A DNA stretch of 40,376 nucleotides from Chloroflexota bacterium (GCA_026707745.1 JAPOWG010000115.1:1-40376), one strand, 5' to 3'. Counted from the first letter of the stretch, positions 1 to 8,321 are shown. Translations and numbers: made by a program. The notes: generated from the sequence alone by a model not told the origin.

Positions 1-43
1 CGCCGCCTTTGCTGGTTTTGGTGAGAATGCGCTGATGCGCCAT
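1..43 (-). CDS. 5' end of an unidentified gene running off the left edge
   Basis: On the minus strand an ATG at 43-41 is preceded, six bases upstream, by a clear AGGAG ribosome binding site (about 49-53). The frame stays open to the window edge and reads MAHQRILTKTSKGG. Only 14 codons are visible, so the product cannot be named. The gene is divergent from the oxidoreductase at 175, and the roughly 130 bases between them must hold both promoters. A TATAGT-like -10 lies on the minus strand at 85-80 without a convincing -35. Confidence 0.5.
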   Translation of the reverse strand, partial: MAHQRILTKTSKGG

Positions 44-174
44 GATGCGCTCCTGAGGTAGTTGAGTATGGGTAAAGAGACTATAACACGCGCTGGTGAA
101 AACACTGCGGACTAGCGGCGGGGGAAGAATCGGATAGAATCCGCCAGAAGAATCGTCCTTGACAGGGTGGCACT

Positions 175-1479
175 ATGTCCAAACGCAAACGTTACGCCAT
201 CGTCGGGGCCGGATCGCGCGCCGGCATGTATATTGATGCGGCAACGGGCCGATTCAGCGCCTGCGCCGAGTTGGTCGCTTTGTGCGATCTGAGCCATACG
301 CGCATGAATTGGCACAACGGGCAATTGCGGAAGCGCGGTCTGCCGCCGGCGCCGACCTTCCACGCCGACGACTTCAATCTCATGATCAGCGAGACACAGC
401 CGAATACGATTATCGTCACGACCACCGATGCCTGGCACCACGAATACATTGTGCGGGCGATGGATCAGGGCTGCGATGTCATCAGCGAGAAGCCGATGAC
501 GACGACGCTCGCTAGACTGTTGGCCATTGACGAGGCGATCAAACGCACGGGCAAGTCGCTGCGCATCACCTTTAACTATCGCTATGCCCCGGCTTATACG
601 CGCTTCCGCGAGCTCATCCGCGCCGGCGCGGTCGGGACTCCGCTAGCGGTTGATTTCTCCTGGGTGTTGGATACCAGCCATGGCGCTGATTACTTCCGCC
701 GCTGGCACCGCGAGAAGAAACACAGCGGCGGCCTGCTGGTGCATAAAGCCACCCATCACTTTGATCTGGTCAATTGGTGGATCGATTCCTACCCGCGGCA
801 AGTCTTCGCGCTGGGCGATTTGCTCTTTTACGGGGCAGCCAACGCCGAAGCGCGTGGCGAGCATTATCCGTATACGCGCTACACCGGCGAAGAAGCGGCG
901 AAGGACGACCCCTTTGCCCTGCGCCTGGACGAGAATGAAGCCTACGCCGGCCTTTATCTGGCAGCTGAGGCGGAAACCGATTATATCCGCGACCGCAATG
1001 TATTCGGCGAGCCGATCACGTCCGAGGATACCATGACCGTCACCGCCCGATATGCCAATGGCGTCTTGCTGTCATACTGTCTGGTGGCCTACGCGCCTTG
1101 GGAGGGGCTGCGCATCGCCGTCACCGGGACGCGCGGACGCCTCGAAATGGATGTGACCGAGACGGTGACGCATCTCAAGCCGGACAGCGCCTCGGCCGCC
1201 GCCAGCAAAGGCGCGTTCAAGGAGACGCGGATACGCGCTTTCCCGATGTTTGGCGAGGGTTACGAAGTGGAGGTGCCGGTCGCCGAGGGCGGGCACGGCG
1301 GCGCAGATCCGCTGATGCTGGAGGATCTGTTCTCGCCGGATCCGCCGCCCGATCCGCTCAAGCGCGCGGCGACTTACCGAGATGGCGCGGCGTCGATTCT
1401 GGTGGGCATCGCCGCCAATATGTCGATTGAGAGTGGCGAGCTTGTTGATGTGGGCGAGCTGTTTGATCTGTCAAGGTAG
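175..1479 (+). CDS. Gfo/Idh/MocA family NAD(P)-dependent oxidoreductase
   Basis: A 434-residue protein with an N-terminal Rossmann fold: the dinucleotide motif GAGSRAG is at residues 11-17 and the family's EKP signature at about 105-107. A His/Lys-rich active-site segment (HKATHHFDLVNWW, about 190-202) follows in the C-terminal substrate domain. Members oxidise or reduce sugars, inositols and sugar acids in the cytoplasm. The ATG at 175 follows an AGGGTGG ribosome binding site. The gene stands alone and converges on the RAYT element at 1499. A TAGAAT hexamer at 135-140 could be its -10. The substrate cannot be read from sequence. The nearby uronate and inositol genes make a sugar acid or an inositol plausible, but that is inference. 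Confidence 0.88.
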   Translation: MSKRKRYAIVGAGSRAGMYIDAATGRFSACAELVALCDLSHTRMNWHNGQLRKRGLPPAPTFHADDFNLMISETQPNTIIVTTTDAWHHEYIVRAMDQGCDVISEKPMTTTLARLLAIDEAIKRTGKSLRITFNYRYAPAYTRFRELIRAGAVGTPLAVDFSWVLDTSHGADYFRRWHREKKHSGGLLVHKATHHFDLVNWWIDSYPRQVFALGDLLFYGAANAEARGEHYPYTRYTGEEAAKDDPFALRLDENEAYAGLYLAAEAETDYIRDRNVFGEPITSEDTMTVTARYANGVLLSYCLVAYAPWEGLRIAVTGTRGRLEMDVTETVTHLKPDSASAAASKGAFKETRIRAFPMFGEGYEVEVPVAEGGHGGADPLMLEDLFSPDPPPDPLKRAATYRDGAASILVGIAANMSIESGELVDVGELFDLSR

Positions 1480-1498
1480 GTCGCCCGTCCAGCGTCGG

Positions 1499-1524
1499 TG
1501 TAGGGGCGAGGCGGTGACTCGCCC
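1499..1524 (+). repeat. REP hairpin, left copy beside the RAYT gene
   Basis: It starts TGTAGGGGCG and folds as GGGCGAG, loop gcggtga, CTCGCCC. It lies in the 46 bases between the convergent oxidoreductase and RAYT stop codons, so it may also help end transcription from both sides. No T-run follows it. Confidence 0.8.
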
Positions 1525-1525
1525 A

Positions 1526-2074
1526 TCACCCGCCCGAGATATTCAATGAATCTTCCGACCAGCGCCTAGGATTTGAAACGATGTAGGCTCGAATCTCATT
1601 CAGTGATTCCTCATTGCGAATGATGTGCTCGTAGTAGCCGCGTTGCCAAACAGGAGCGCCACACGGCGCCGCGACTGACCGTATGCGTTTTGTAGCGATA
1701 GACTTGAAATGTCCGATAATCTGCCTGAGCGAACCAGCCGTATTCGGCAAATCGGCATTTTGGTATTTGTTATCCGACTTGTTGGCCCTTGTGTCTTCGA
1801 CAATCAGTACGACGCCATGGACGTGATTGGGCATGATCACATAGGCATCCAATTCGACATTGGCTCGAACAGTTTCCGTCCGTCTCCACTCGTCATTCAC
1901 GAACTCGCCCCACTGGCTAAGAACCATGTTGCCATCAATCACCGTGCCGAATGTGTTGTGACGCTGATATGTGCAAACGGTAACAAAGTATGCGCCAGAT
2001 TGCCTATAGTCGTAACCCTGCAGGCGCATTGATCGCCGAAAGCGCTGCAGATTGAGCGTGTCTTGGCATGTCAT
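1526..2074 (-). CDS. REP-associated tyrosine transposase (RAYT, Y1/HUH superfamily)
   Basis: A protein of about 182 residues with the TnpA/Y1 transposase layout. The N-terminal segment YDYRQSGAYFVTVCTYQR is followed by the HUH metal-binding motif in YVIMPNHVHGVV and by the C-terminal catalytic tyrosine region GYYEHIIRNEESL. RAYTs are single-domain, single-strand DNA nucleases that act on REP hairpins. The ATG at 2074 is chosen because the frame upstream of it runs through the inverted REP and into the aldo/keto reductase gene, and because family members start just before the YDYRxxGxYFVT segment. No frameshift or premature stop is seen, so the protein looks intact. Activity cannot be judged from sequence. 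Confidence 0.88.
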   Translation of the reverse strand: MTCQDTLNLQRFRRSMRLQGYDYRQSGAYFVTVCTYQRHNTFGTVIDGNMVLSQWGEFVNDEWRRTETVRANVELDAYVIMPNHVHGVVLIVEDTRANKSDNKYQNADLPNTAGSLRQIIGHFKSIATKRIRSVAAPCGAPVWQRGYYEHIIRNEESLNEIRAYIVSNPRRWSEDSLNISGG

Positions 2075-2099
2075 GGCGCATTTTCCAATAAGCTTCGGA

Positions 2100-2125
2100 G
2101 GGCGAGTCACCGCCTCGCCCCTACA
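2100..2125 (-). repeat. REP hairpin, right copy beside the RAYT gene
   Basis: A perfect inverted copy of the hairpin at 1499-1524, ending CGCCCCTACA on the plus strand. It lies 25 bases upstream of the RAYT start codon and 17 bases downstream of the aldo/keto reductase stop codon. Confidence 0.8.
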
Positions 2126-2142
2126 ATTATTGGGATAGAGGG

Positions 2143-3138
2143 CTACCGATAACGCGAATCGGTCCCCGTGCCCCACATATCGGGATCGGGACCCAACATT
2201 TTCTTGAGATCATCAGTCGCTTCGTCCAGCCGCCGCATGGTCTCATCGGGAAGGGACAGACTCCCCGCGATCAAGTTGCTTTCGATATGCCTGGGCGTGC
2301 GGGCGCCAGCCAACACAGAGGTCACCGCCTGCTTGTGCAGCAGCCAAGCCAAAGCCACGTGCACCATTTCCTGACCGATATCGGCGCAGATCTCGCGGAT
2401 CGCCTCGACAGCCGCGAATGTCTCCGCCTCGAATCCGGCGGTTCCATGACGGGAATCACGCCGGTCGCCGCGGAAATGGCGCGTCCGTGTACGCGAATAA
2501 GGCATCTCGTCGGCGTTCCGGTAACGGCCTGTGAGCAGCGCTTGATTCAGCGGGCTGTAGGGCAGGATGCTGATGTTCCCCTCGACGCATTGCGGCTGAA
2601 TGTCGAATTCGATGGCGCGCCAGAGCAAGCTGTAGGGCAGCTGATTAGCTTCGAAGCGGCCGAACTGCAGCATATCTGGCATGTCTAATACCCCGAAGTT
2701 GCTGACGCCGATGACGCGGATTTTACCGGCGCGTTGCAGGTCCAGCAGGGCGGCCATGCTGTCTTCAAAGGGCACGCTGCGATTGGGCCAATGCACTTGA
2801 TACAGATCGATGGTGTCCGTCTGCAAGCGCTTGAGGCTGCGCTCGCAGGCGGCGCGGATATCGTCAGGCGCCAGGTTTCCGGTGCTGACTTTGGTGGCGA
2901 TGATGGCTTCGTCACGTCGTCCCTTGAGGGCGCGGCCGAGCATTTCTTCGGAGTAGCCGTCGCCGTAGCCCTCGGCCGTGTCGAAGAAGTTGATGCCCGC
3001 GTCCAGCGCTGCGCGTACTGCGCCGACGGTGTCCGTTTCGTCTTGCGCGCCCCAGTAATCGCCGCCGACGATGCCCCAAAAGCCGACGCCGATTGGCGAT
3101 ACCATTAGTGATGAGTTGCCTAGCTTTCTCAGTTGCAT
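2143..3138 (-). CDS. aldo/keto reductase
   Basis: A 331-residue TIM-barrel NAD(P)H-dependent oxidoreductase of the cytoplasm. The catalytic tetrad is complete: Asp53 and Tyr58 in FFDTAEGYGDG, Lys83 in IIATKVS and His116 in YQVHWPN. The C-terminal cofactor-binding region (HVALAWLLHKQAVTSVLAGA) is also recognisable. The ATG at 3138 has an AAGGA ribosome binding site eight bases upstream. It lies 24 bases downstream of uxuA on the same strand, so the two are probably cotranscribed. This suggests reduction or oxidation of a sugar-acid intermediate, but family members are promiscuous and no substrate can be assigned. Confidence 0.9.
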   Translation of the reverse strand: MQLRKLGNSSLMVSPIGVGFWGIVGGDYWGAQDETDTVGAVRAALDAGINFFDTAEGYGDGYSEEMLGRALKGRRDEAIIATKVSTGNLAPDDIRAACERSLKRLQTDTIDLYQVHWPNRSVPFEDSMAALLDLQRAGKIRVIGVSNFGVLDMPDMLQFGRFEANQLPYSLLWRAIEFDIQPQCVEGNISILPYSPLNQALLTGRYRNADEMPYSRTRTRHFRGDRRDSRHGTAGFEAETFAAVEAIREICADIGQEMVHVALAWLLHKQAVTSVLAGARTPRHIESNLIAGSLSLPDETMRRLDEATDDLKKMLGPDPDMWGTGTDSRYR

Positions 3139-3162
3139 TTTTGGTTTCCTTAGATCTGTGGA

Positions 3163-4158
3163 TCAGGCGGCGCTGAGTTCGTCTTCGGCGCGTTCGATCA
3201 GCGCGCGCATGTAGGCGATGGCGTAGGCCGTACCGGCGCCTAGATGGTAATCACCAGCGAATTTGGGTGTATGATCGAGGATGATCGTACCGTCATAACC
3301 GCTCGCGACCAAGACCTTCATTGCCTGGTACATTTCGAAATATCCGTTGTCGAGGAACGTTTCGGTGAAGACCGGCTGTGGTGCGCTCACGTTGCGAAAA
3401 TGCGCGAGGAAGATGCGCTTCTGCTTCGCGTAATGATCCATTGCAGAAAGCATATCGCCGAATGCCGGTCCACCCTCAAGCCAGCACCCGGTGCAGAATA
3501 TCATCCCCAGGTGGGGACTGTCGGCGATGGCAAACGCGCGGTCATAGCGTTCGCGGCTGTTGATCAGGCAGGGTACGCCGCCGAGCGCGTCTGTCGGCGG
3601 ATCGTTGGGATGAAGCGACAATCTTAGGCCGGTTTCCTCCGCAACGGGGATGATGGCGCGCATGAAGTACTCGAAGTTTGCCCAGAGTTCATCCAAACTG
3701 TACTCGCGACCATGGGTGAATGGCTGCGATTTCAGTTCCCGCAGATCCACATGGCGCGCCTTGGCGAAGCGACTAGCGCTCGCTGGCGATGACCAAACCT
3801 GATCCGGCTCCCAGGTGAAGGTGGTCGTATTGACGCCGGCGCGGCTGAGGTCATGCATCATTTGGGCGAAGCGTTCTATATCGGCGTCGCGGCCGGGCTT
3901 CCCTAAATGTATACGAGGGGACTTTCCCAGATTCAGATTGCCGACGTCGTACAGAGTGAGGCCGGCTTGCGAAACCGTTTCGACGAGCCGCGCCATATCT
4001 TCATAATTCGTCAGTTCATCGGGCAGCCAGGTGTAACAGTGTGATACGCCAAGTTGACGCAAGAAGAGGAGTTCGTCATCGCTCGGCTGCGGGTTGATGA
4101 ATGCTGACAACTTGACCCGTGAAAGGATGTTTGTTTCCGGGCGGCCGATTCGCGTCAT
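3163..4158 (-). CDS. uxuA: mannonate dehydratase
   Basis: UxuA dehydrates D-mannonate to 2-keto-3-deoxygluconate in the hexuronate pathway, using a divalent metal. With the start chosen here the protein has 331 residues, a short form compared with about 394 in E. coli. The metal-ligand pattern His-Cys-His-Asp is visible: LHPNDPP (His183), FCTGCW (Cys222), AHFRN (His253) and LDHTP (Asp295). The ATG at 4158 has GGGAG about ten bases upstream. A TTG at 4221 would add 21 residues that do not resemble the family. It is divergent from the ABC-importer/uxaC-uxaB arm and shares its regulatory region, as expected for one uronate regulon. Confidence 0.88.
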   Translation of the reverse strand: MTRIGRPETNILSRVKLSAFINPQPSDDELLFLRQLGVSHCYTWLPDELTNYEDMARLVETVSQAGLTLYDVGNLNLGKSPRIHLGKPGRDADIERFAQMMHDLSRAGVNTTTFTWEPDQVWSSPASASRFAKARHVDLRELKSQPFTHGREYSLDELWANFEYFMRAIIPVAEETGLRLSLHPNDPPTDALGGVPCLINSRERYDRAFAIADSPHLGMIFCTGCWLEGGPAFGDMLSAMDHYAKQKRIFLAHFRNVSAPQPVFTETFLDNGYFEMYQAMKVLVASGYDGTIILDHTPKFAGDYHLGAGTAYAIAYMRALIERAEDELSAA

Positions 4159-4261
4159 TTTCGGCAAGCTCCCATCATTTATTGCCTGGCCATCGTGGTA
4201 GATTCCAGATTGCGCGCGCAAAGGACTTACACTACCCGCGAGTCGCTTGCGCGCTGGCGCA

Positions 4262-4291
4262 ATGTTAGAGCGACAGACCGCATATGGTCAA
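4262..4291 (-). promoter_or_regulatory. candidate promoter for uxuA
   Basis: Read on the minus strand: TTGACC (4291-4286), an 18-base spacer, then TAACAT (4267-4262). It faces uxuA with a leader of roughly 95 bases to the ATG at 4158. Confidence 0.45.
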
Positions 4292-4361
4292 TAGGGCGCG
4301 GACATAAAGAAACGGCTTGCTTTGTCTTAGTGTTGCGCTTGCTCAATAGCAATATGTCATC

Positions 4362-4390
4362 TTGTTTGTTTGAAGAGCCGCGCCTATAAT
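4362..4390 (+). promoter_or_regulatory. strong sigma70-type promoter for the importer/uronate operon
   Basis: TTGTTT (4362-4367), a 17-base spacer and a perfect TATAAT (4385-4390). It lies 80 bases upstream of the binding-protein start at 4471. The stretch 4159-4470 between the divergent genes contains no gene. It holds this promoter, the facing uxuA candidate and presumably the operator of a shared regulator. Confidence 0.6.
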
Positions 4391-4470
4391 CTGACCGCTG
4401 TGCCACGGCATTTAATTTTCGTTTAGCACGGCACAATTCACAAGTTCACCAAGATGTCAGGAGTAGTATC

Positions 4471-6219
4471 ATGTTCAACCGCAGATTTATTCTGCTGCTT
4501 ATCATTGTCGGCCTTGTGCTGGGGATGGTTGCATCCGTCAGCACGGCGCAGATGACGGAAGTCCCGCGCGACAAGACGCTGGTCATCGAAAACATCAGCG
4601 TGCGCAATCCGGCGCCGGAAAATTACAATCCGCTGGCGAATGGCTCGCTCGGTCATGCCGGCATGAACCAGGTCGGCTTTGAAGCCCTGTTCTATTACAA
4701 CTATGAGACTGGTGAACTCGTGCCCTGGTTGGCGGAAAGTGCCGCCTTCAACGACGATTTCACCGAGCTGACCATCAACTTGCGCGCAGGCGCCAAATGG
4801 AGCGATGGCGAGGATTTCAATGCTGATGACGTCCTCTATACACTCAATTTCATCATCGAGAATCGTGACGCGCGCTTCAGCGACCGTCATGCCGATTTTG
4901 TCAGCAATGTTTCGGCGCCGGATGACCTGACCGTTGTCATCACGCTCAACGGACCCAACCCGCGCTACCTGTTCAACGCTTTCGGCGTCGGCATTTACTG
5001 GTCGACCTATATCGTGCCGGAGCACATCTACTCGATGCAGGAAGATCCGCTCACCTTCACCAACTTCGATCTTGACGCTGGTTATCCGGTGGGCACGGGT
5101 CCCTATCGCTTGGTCATCTCTAACGAGACCGAGTCGGTATGGGATCGCCGCGATGACTGGTGGGGGGCGGAGACGGGCTTCAAGGATTTGCCAGCGCCGG
5201 AACGCGTCATCTTCCTGGCTGCCGGCAACGAAGAGCGCCGCGCCGCCATGGCCATCAACAACGAGTTGGATACGATGTGGCTGATGGGCCGCAGCACCTT
5301 TGAGACGGTGGTCGCGCAGAATCCGGCTGTCACCGGCTGGTACAGCGAATTGCCCTACGCTTACCTCGATCCTTGCCCGCGTTATCTGGTGGTCAACAAC
5401 GCGGTCTCGCCATTCGATAACGCCGACCTGCGCTGGGCGATGAGCTACGCGATCAACCGCGACGCGCTGGTGGATATCGCCTGGGAAGGCATGACCAGCA
5501 CGATCAATTGGATCATGCCCGGTTACCCGCCCTTGCTGGAATACATGGATGCCAGCGCTGATCTCTTTGAAGCCCATCCCACCCTGGAGAATAACCAGGA
5601 CAAGGTCGATGAACTGATGACGGGCGCCGGCTTCAGCATGAACGCCGATGGCTTGTGGGTCGACGGCGATGGGAACACCGTGCAGATGGATTTGGCCATC
5701 CGGCAGGGAGAAACCTTCCAGGTCAAGATGGCGCCGGTCATCGCGGAATTGCTGCAGCGCGCTGGCTTTGACGCCACCTTCAAGCTGCAGGACAACGCCG
5801 CCTTCAACGAGACGGCTCGTACGGGCACCGCCAATGCCTGGATTGATGTGGCTTGCGGCGCTGTGCGCGATCCCTATGGCACGCTGGACAACTTCCACAG
5901 CCGCCATTCGGCGCCCTTGGGTGAAGATGTCACCGGTTCGCGAACCCGTTTCGAGAACGCCGAGTACGACGCCATCGTCGATGAGATGAAACTGACCGCC
6001 AGCGAAGACCCGGCCATGCAAGATCTATTCCGCTCGGCGATCAACATTTGGCTGACCGAGCTGCCGGCGATGCCGCTAACCGAAGCTTCGCTGCTCACGC
6101 CGTTCAACAATCATTATTGGACGAACTGGCCAACAGCGGACAACAACTACGTCCACCCCGGCTTCTGGTGGCAGACGGCTCTGCTAATGATCACCGAGAT
6201 CGAACCGGCGGGAATGTAG
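4471..6219 (+). CDS. Opp/Dpp-type ABC transporter substrate-binding protein
   Basis: A 582-residue SBP_bac_5 family protein. It begins with a signal peptide (MFNRRF, then a hydrophobic stretch to about residue 22, likely cleaved near STAQ, 24-27). Family blocks follow: WLAESAAFNDDFTELTINL, GAKWSDGEDFNADDVLYTL and the PVGTGPYRL segment. No lipobox cysteine is seen at the end of the signal peptide, so a lipid anchor is not supported. The start has an AGGAG site. It is the first gene of the importer operon and is separated from the permeases by a candidate terminator and a repeat, an arrangement that usually gives more binding protein than membrane parts. Because uronate genes follow directly, the ligand may be an oligosaccharide or uronate oligomer rather than a peptide (inference). 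Confidence 0.9.
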   Translation: MFNRRFILLLIIVGLVLGMVASVSTAQMTEVPRDKTLVIENISVRNPAPENYNPLANGSLGHAGMNQVGFEALFYYNYETGELVPWLAESAAFNDDFTELTINLRAGAKWSDGEDFNADDVLYTLNFIIENRDARFSDRHADFVSNVSAPDDLTVVITLNGPNPRYLFNAFGVGIYWSTYIVPEHIYSMQEDPLTFTNFDLDAGYPVGTGPYRLVISNETESVWDRRDDWWGAETGFKDLPAPERVIFLAAGNEERRAAMAINNELDTMWLMGRSTFETVVAQNPAVTGWYSELPYAYLDPCPRYLVVNNAVSPFDNADLRWAMSYAINRDALVDIAWEGMTSTINWIMPGYPPLLEYMDASADLFEAHPTLENNQDKVDELMTGAGFSMNADGLWVDGDGNTVQMDLAIRQGETFQVKMAPVIAELLQRAGFDATFKLQDNAAFNETARTGTANAWIDVACGAVRDPYGTLDNFHSRHSAPLGEDVTGSRTRFENAEYDAIVDEMKLTASEDPAMQDLFRSAINIWLTELPAMPLTEASLLTPFNNHYWTNWPTADNNYVHPGFWWQTALLMITEIEPAGM

Positions 6220-6235
6220 CTTGAACGTTTCGATT

Positions 6236-6268
6236 GCGCCCGGGACATAAGTGCTCCGGGCGCCTTTT
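6236..6268 (+). terminator. intra-operon Rho-independent terminator or attenuator
   Basis: GCGCCCGG (6236-6243) pairs perfectly with CCGGGCGC (6256-6263) across a 12-base loop, and CTTTT follows. It begins 17 bases after the binding-protein stop codon. It probably reduces read-through into the permease genes. Confidence 0.65.
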
Positions 6269-6280
6269 GCGTTAGGATAT

Positions 6281-6372
6281 TGTAGGGGCGAGCCGACGCT
6301 GCGCGTAGGTCGCGTAGGGCACGTAGACATAGCCCATCGACACTGACCGCCGACACAGCAGGTCGCTCGCCC
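6281..6372 (+). repeat. long REP-like element with an enlarged interior
   Basis: It starts like the REP family (TGTAGGGGCG). The outer stem GGGCGAGC (6286-6293) pairs with GCTCGCCC (6365-6372), but about 70 bases replace the usual short loop. The interior contains the near-repeated unit CGCGTAGG at 6302-6309 and 6311-6318 and a related CACGTAGA at 6320-6327. It lies between the binding-protein and permease genes. Confidence 0.55.
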
Positions 6373-6429
6373 ATAAGCAAATTAGGATTTGCGCGGCACC
6401 CAATCGAATTTGCCTGAAGAGTATCGATT

Positions 6430-7428
6430 GTGAAACAGTCTTATTTTGCCCGCCGTCTCGTCATGTTCTTTGTTGTTGTGATTTTGGCGGCGACCCTAAA
6501 CTTCATCATCCCGCGGCTGGCGCCAGGCGATCCGATTGGCGCCGTGCTGGAAGAGCTGCGCGCCCGCGGCGCTTCCACCGGTGGCGACGCCGAAGACGAA
6601 ATCGTAGCGGCATATCGCGCGCGTTTCGGCCTCGACCAGCCGGTCCACGTTCAATACTTCCGCTTTCTCTTCAATACCTTGCGCTTTGATTTGGGCCATT
6701 CCATATCTTATTACCCGCAGAAGGTGGAGGCAGCGCTGCTGCGTTCTTTGCCCTGGACGGTTGGTCTTCTGGCCATCTCCACCGTGATGTCTTTCGCCGC
6801 TGGCTCTTTCTTCGGCGCGATGATGGCTTGGCCGCGCGCCCCCGGTTTCATGCAGCGCTTCGTGCCCATGTTCATGGTGCTGTCGGCAGTGCCCTATTAT
6901 TTGCTGGGTTTGATCCTGGTCTATATCTTCGCCTTTGTCATGCGCTTATTGCCGCTGGGCGGCGCTTACTCCTCGGGCACGATCCCGCAGTTGGATCTGG
7001 ATTTTCTGCTGGATGTGATCCGCCACGGGATATTGCCCGCGCTCTCGATCGTGTTGACGAGCGTCGGCTTCTGGGCTTTGGGCATGCGCGGCGTGATGGT
7101 GACGGTGCTGGGCGAAGATTATCTGACGCTGGCCGAGGCGAAGGGCTTGCCGGACCGACGGATCTTTTTCGGCTATGCGATGCGCAACGCGCTGCTGCCG
7201 CAGGTCACTTCGCTGGCAATTGCCTTGGGAACGGTAGCTTCCGGCTCGGTGTTGGTCGAGGTCGTTTTCAATTATCCCGGCATCGGCTGGCTGCTCTATA
7301 ACGCGCTGCGCAGTTCGGATTATTACATGGTTCAGGGCGTCACATTTTTCCTGATTTTGACAGTGGCGGTGTCGGTTCTGATTGTGGATATGATCTATCC
7401 GCTGCTGGATCCGCGCATTGAGCGTTAA
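6430..7428 (+). CDS. Opp/Dpp-type ABC transporter permease (DppB-like)
   Basis: A 332-residue inner-membrane permease. It has an N-terminal membrane segment (residues about 8-28, up to FIIPRLAPGDP), the family's short extracytoplasmic domain ending in LRFDLGHSISYY, and several further membrane segments. The cytoplasmic EAA-type coupling loop contains TLAEAKGLPDRRIFFGYAMR, which docks on the ATPases. The start is a GTG at 6430 with only a weak GAAGAG site. It forms the channel with the next gene. The cluster lacks only a second binding protein compared with typical Opp/Dpp operons. Confidence 0.9.
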   Translation: MKQSYFARRLVMFFVVVILAATLNFIIPRLAPGDPIGAVLEELRARGASTGGDAEDEIVAAYRARFGLDQPVHVQYFRFLFNTLRFDLGHSISYYPQKVEAALLRSLPWTVGLLAISTVMSFAAGSFFGAMMAWPRAPGFMQRFVPMFMVLSAVPYYLLGLILVYIFAFVMRLLPLGGAYSSGTIPQLDLDFLLDVIRHGILPALSIVLTSVGFWALGMRGVMVTVLGEDYLTLAEAKGLPDRRIFFGYAMRNALLPQVTSLAIALGTVASGSVLVEVVFNYPGIGWLLYNALRSSDYYMVQGVTFFLILTVAVSVLIVDMIYPLLDPRIER

Positions 7429-7451
7429 GGCGATAGCGAATTGAGCCAACC

Positions 7452-8321
7452 ATGACCGAAACGTTTATACGCCGCGGCAAAGCGCTCCTCAGCTACATCC
7501 TGCGGACGCCGAAGCTCCTCTTGGGGCTGGTCATGCTTGGTTCGCTGCTACTGCTTGGGCTGGCCGGTCCGCTATTTGTGGATGTGGAAAAGGCGCGCCC
7601 GATCTCGGTGCCCACCAGAAAACCGCCATCGGCCGAATACCCCTTGGGAACGGATGGCGGCGGGCGTGATGTTCTGGCAGTCTTGGTGGTCGGCACACCA
7701 CAGACTTTAAGGATGGGTTTGCTGGCGGGTATCGTTGGCGTTGTGCTCGGCACGAGCCTCGGCATGATCGCCGGATACTTCGGCGGCCGGATCGATATGG
7801 CCATCAGCACCGCCACCGACACCATGCTGACGATCCCGCCCCTAGCGATACTGCTGGTGGTGGCGGCCTCTGTTCGTTCCATGAGCGTCGAGAATATGGC
7901 GCTCATCATCGCCTTGCTGTCGTGGATGTTTCCGGCGCGCACCATCCGCGCCCAGGTGCTGTCTTTGCGCGAGCAGCCCTACGTGCACATGGCGCGCCTG
8001 GCCGGGCTGGGCGACATTCGGATTATCTTTGAAGAAATCATGCCAAATATCTTGCCGCTGGCGGCCGCCAGTTTCGTCGGCGCGACCTCAGGCGCGGTCC
8101 TCGCTGGCATTGGACTAGAAGTCTTGGGTTTGGGACCGCAGCGAACGCCGACGCTGGGGATGACGATTTATTGGGCGCAGCTCTATTCGGCTTTGATTAA
8201 CGGCTTGTGGTGGTGGTGGCTGCCGCCGATTCTGGTTCTTATTGTGCTTTTTGTTGGGCTTTTCCTGGTGAGCGCGGCGATGGATGAATTCGTCAACCCG
8301 CGCTTGAGGAGAACGGGATGA
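7452..8321 (+). CDS. Opp/Dpp-type ABC transporter permease (DppC-like)
   Basis: A 289-residue partner permease. It has an N-terminal membrane helix (residues about 17-37), the DppC-type segment PLGTDGGGRDVLAVLVVGTP and a GMIAGYFGGRID block. The coupling loop is YVHMARLAGLGDIRIIFEEIMP. It begins 23 bases after the DppB-like gene, and its stop overlaps the next start as ATGA, so translation is probably coupled. The start ATG has no strong ribosome binding site, which also fits coupling to the upstream gene. Confidence 0.9.
   Translation: MTETFIRRGKALLSYILRTPKLLLGLVMLGSLLLLGLAGPLFVDVEKARPISVPTRKPPSAEYPLGTDGGGRDVLAVLVVGTPQTLRMGLLAGIVGVVLGTSLGMIAGYFGGRIDMAISTATDTMLTIPPLAILLVVAASVRSMSVENMALIIALLSWMFPARTIRAQVLSLREQPYVHMARLAGLGDIRIIFEEIMPNILPLAAASFVGATSGAVLAGIGLEVLGLGPQRTPTLGMTIYWAQLYSALINGLWWWWLPPILVLIVLFVGLFLVSAAMDEFVNPRLRRTG

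Larger units (their letters stand above)
1499..2125. mobile_element. RAYT/REP unit: transposase gene between two inverted REP hairpins
   Basis: The 26 bases at 1499-1524 and at 2100-2125 are perfect reverse complements of each other. Together they enclose the RAYT gene; its stop codon begins two bases after the left copy. Each copy folds by itself (GGGCGAG stem, 7-base loop, CTCGCCC). Related hairpins occur across the window, so this is probably the source element of that repeat family. The right-hand hairpin lies between the transposase start (2074) and the stop codon of the aldo/keto reductase (2143). Confidence 0.8.

Noticed and set aside
1580..1620. Possible tRNA T-arm-like sequence (GCTCGAATC)
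   Set aside because: No acceptor, D or anticodon stem can be built around it, and it lies inside the RAYT gene.
2075..2176. Longer N-terminus for the RAYT starting at 2176
   Set aside because: It would translate through the inverted REP and into the neighbouring reductase gene and is not family-like.
4438..6021. A 527-codon open frame antisense to the substrate-binding protein gene
   Set aside because: The sense frame has a signal peptide, ribosome binding site, promoter and family motifs. The antisense frame is a by-product of high-GC codon use and shows no recognisable domain.
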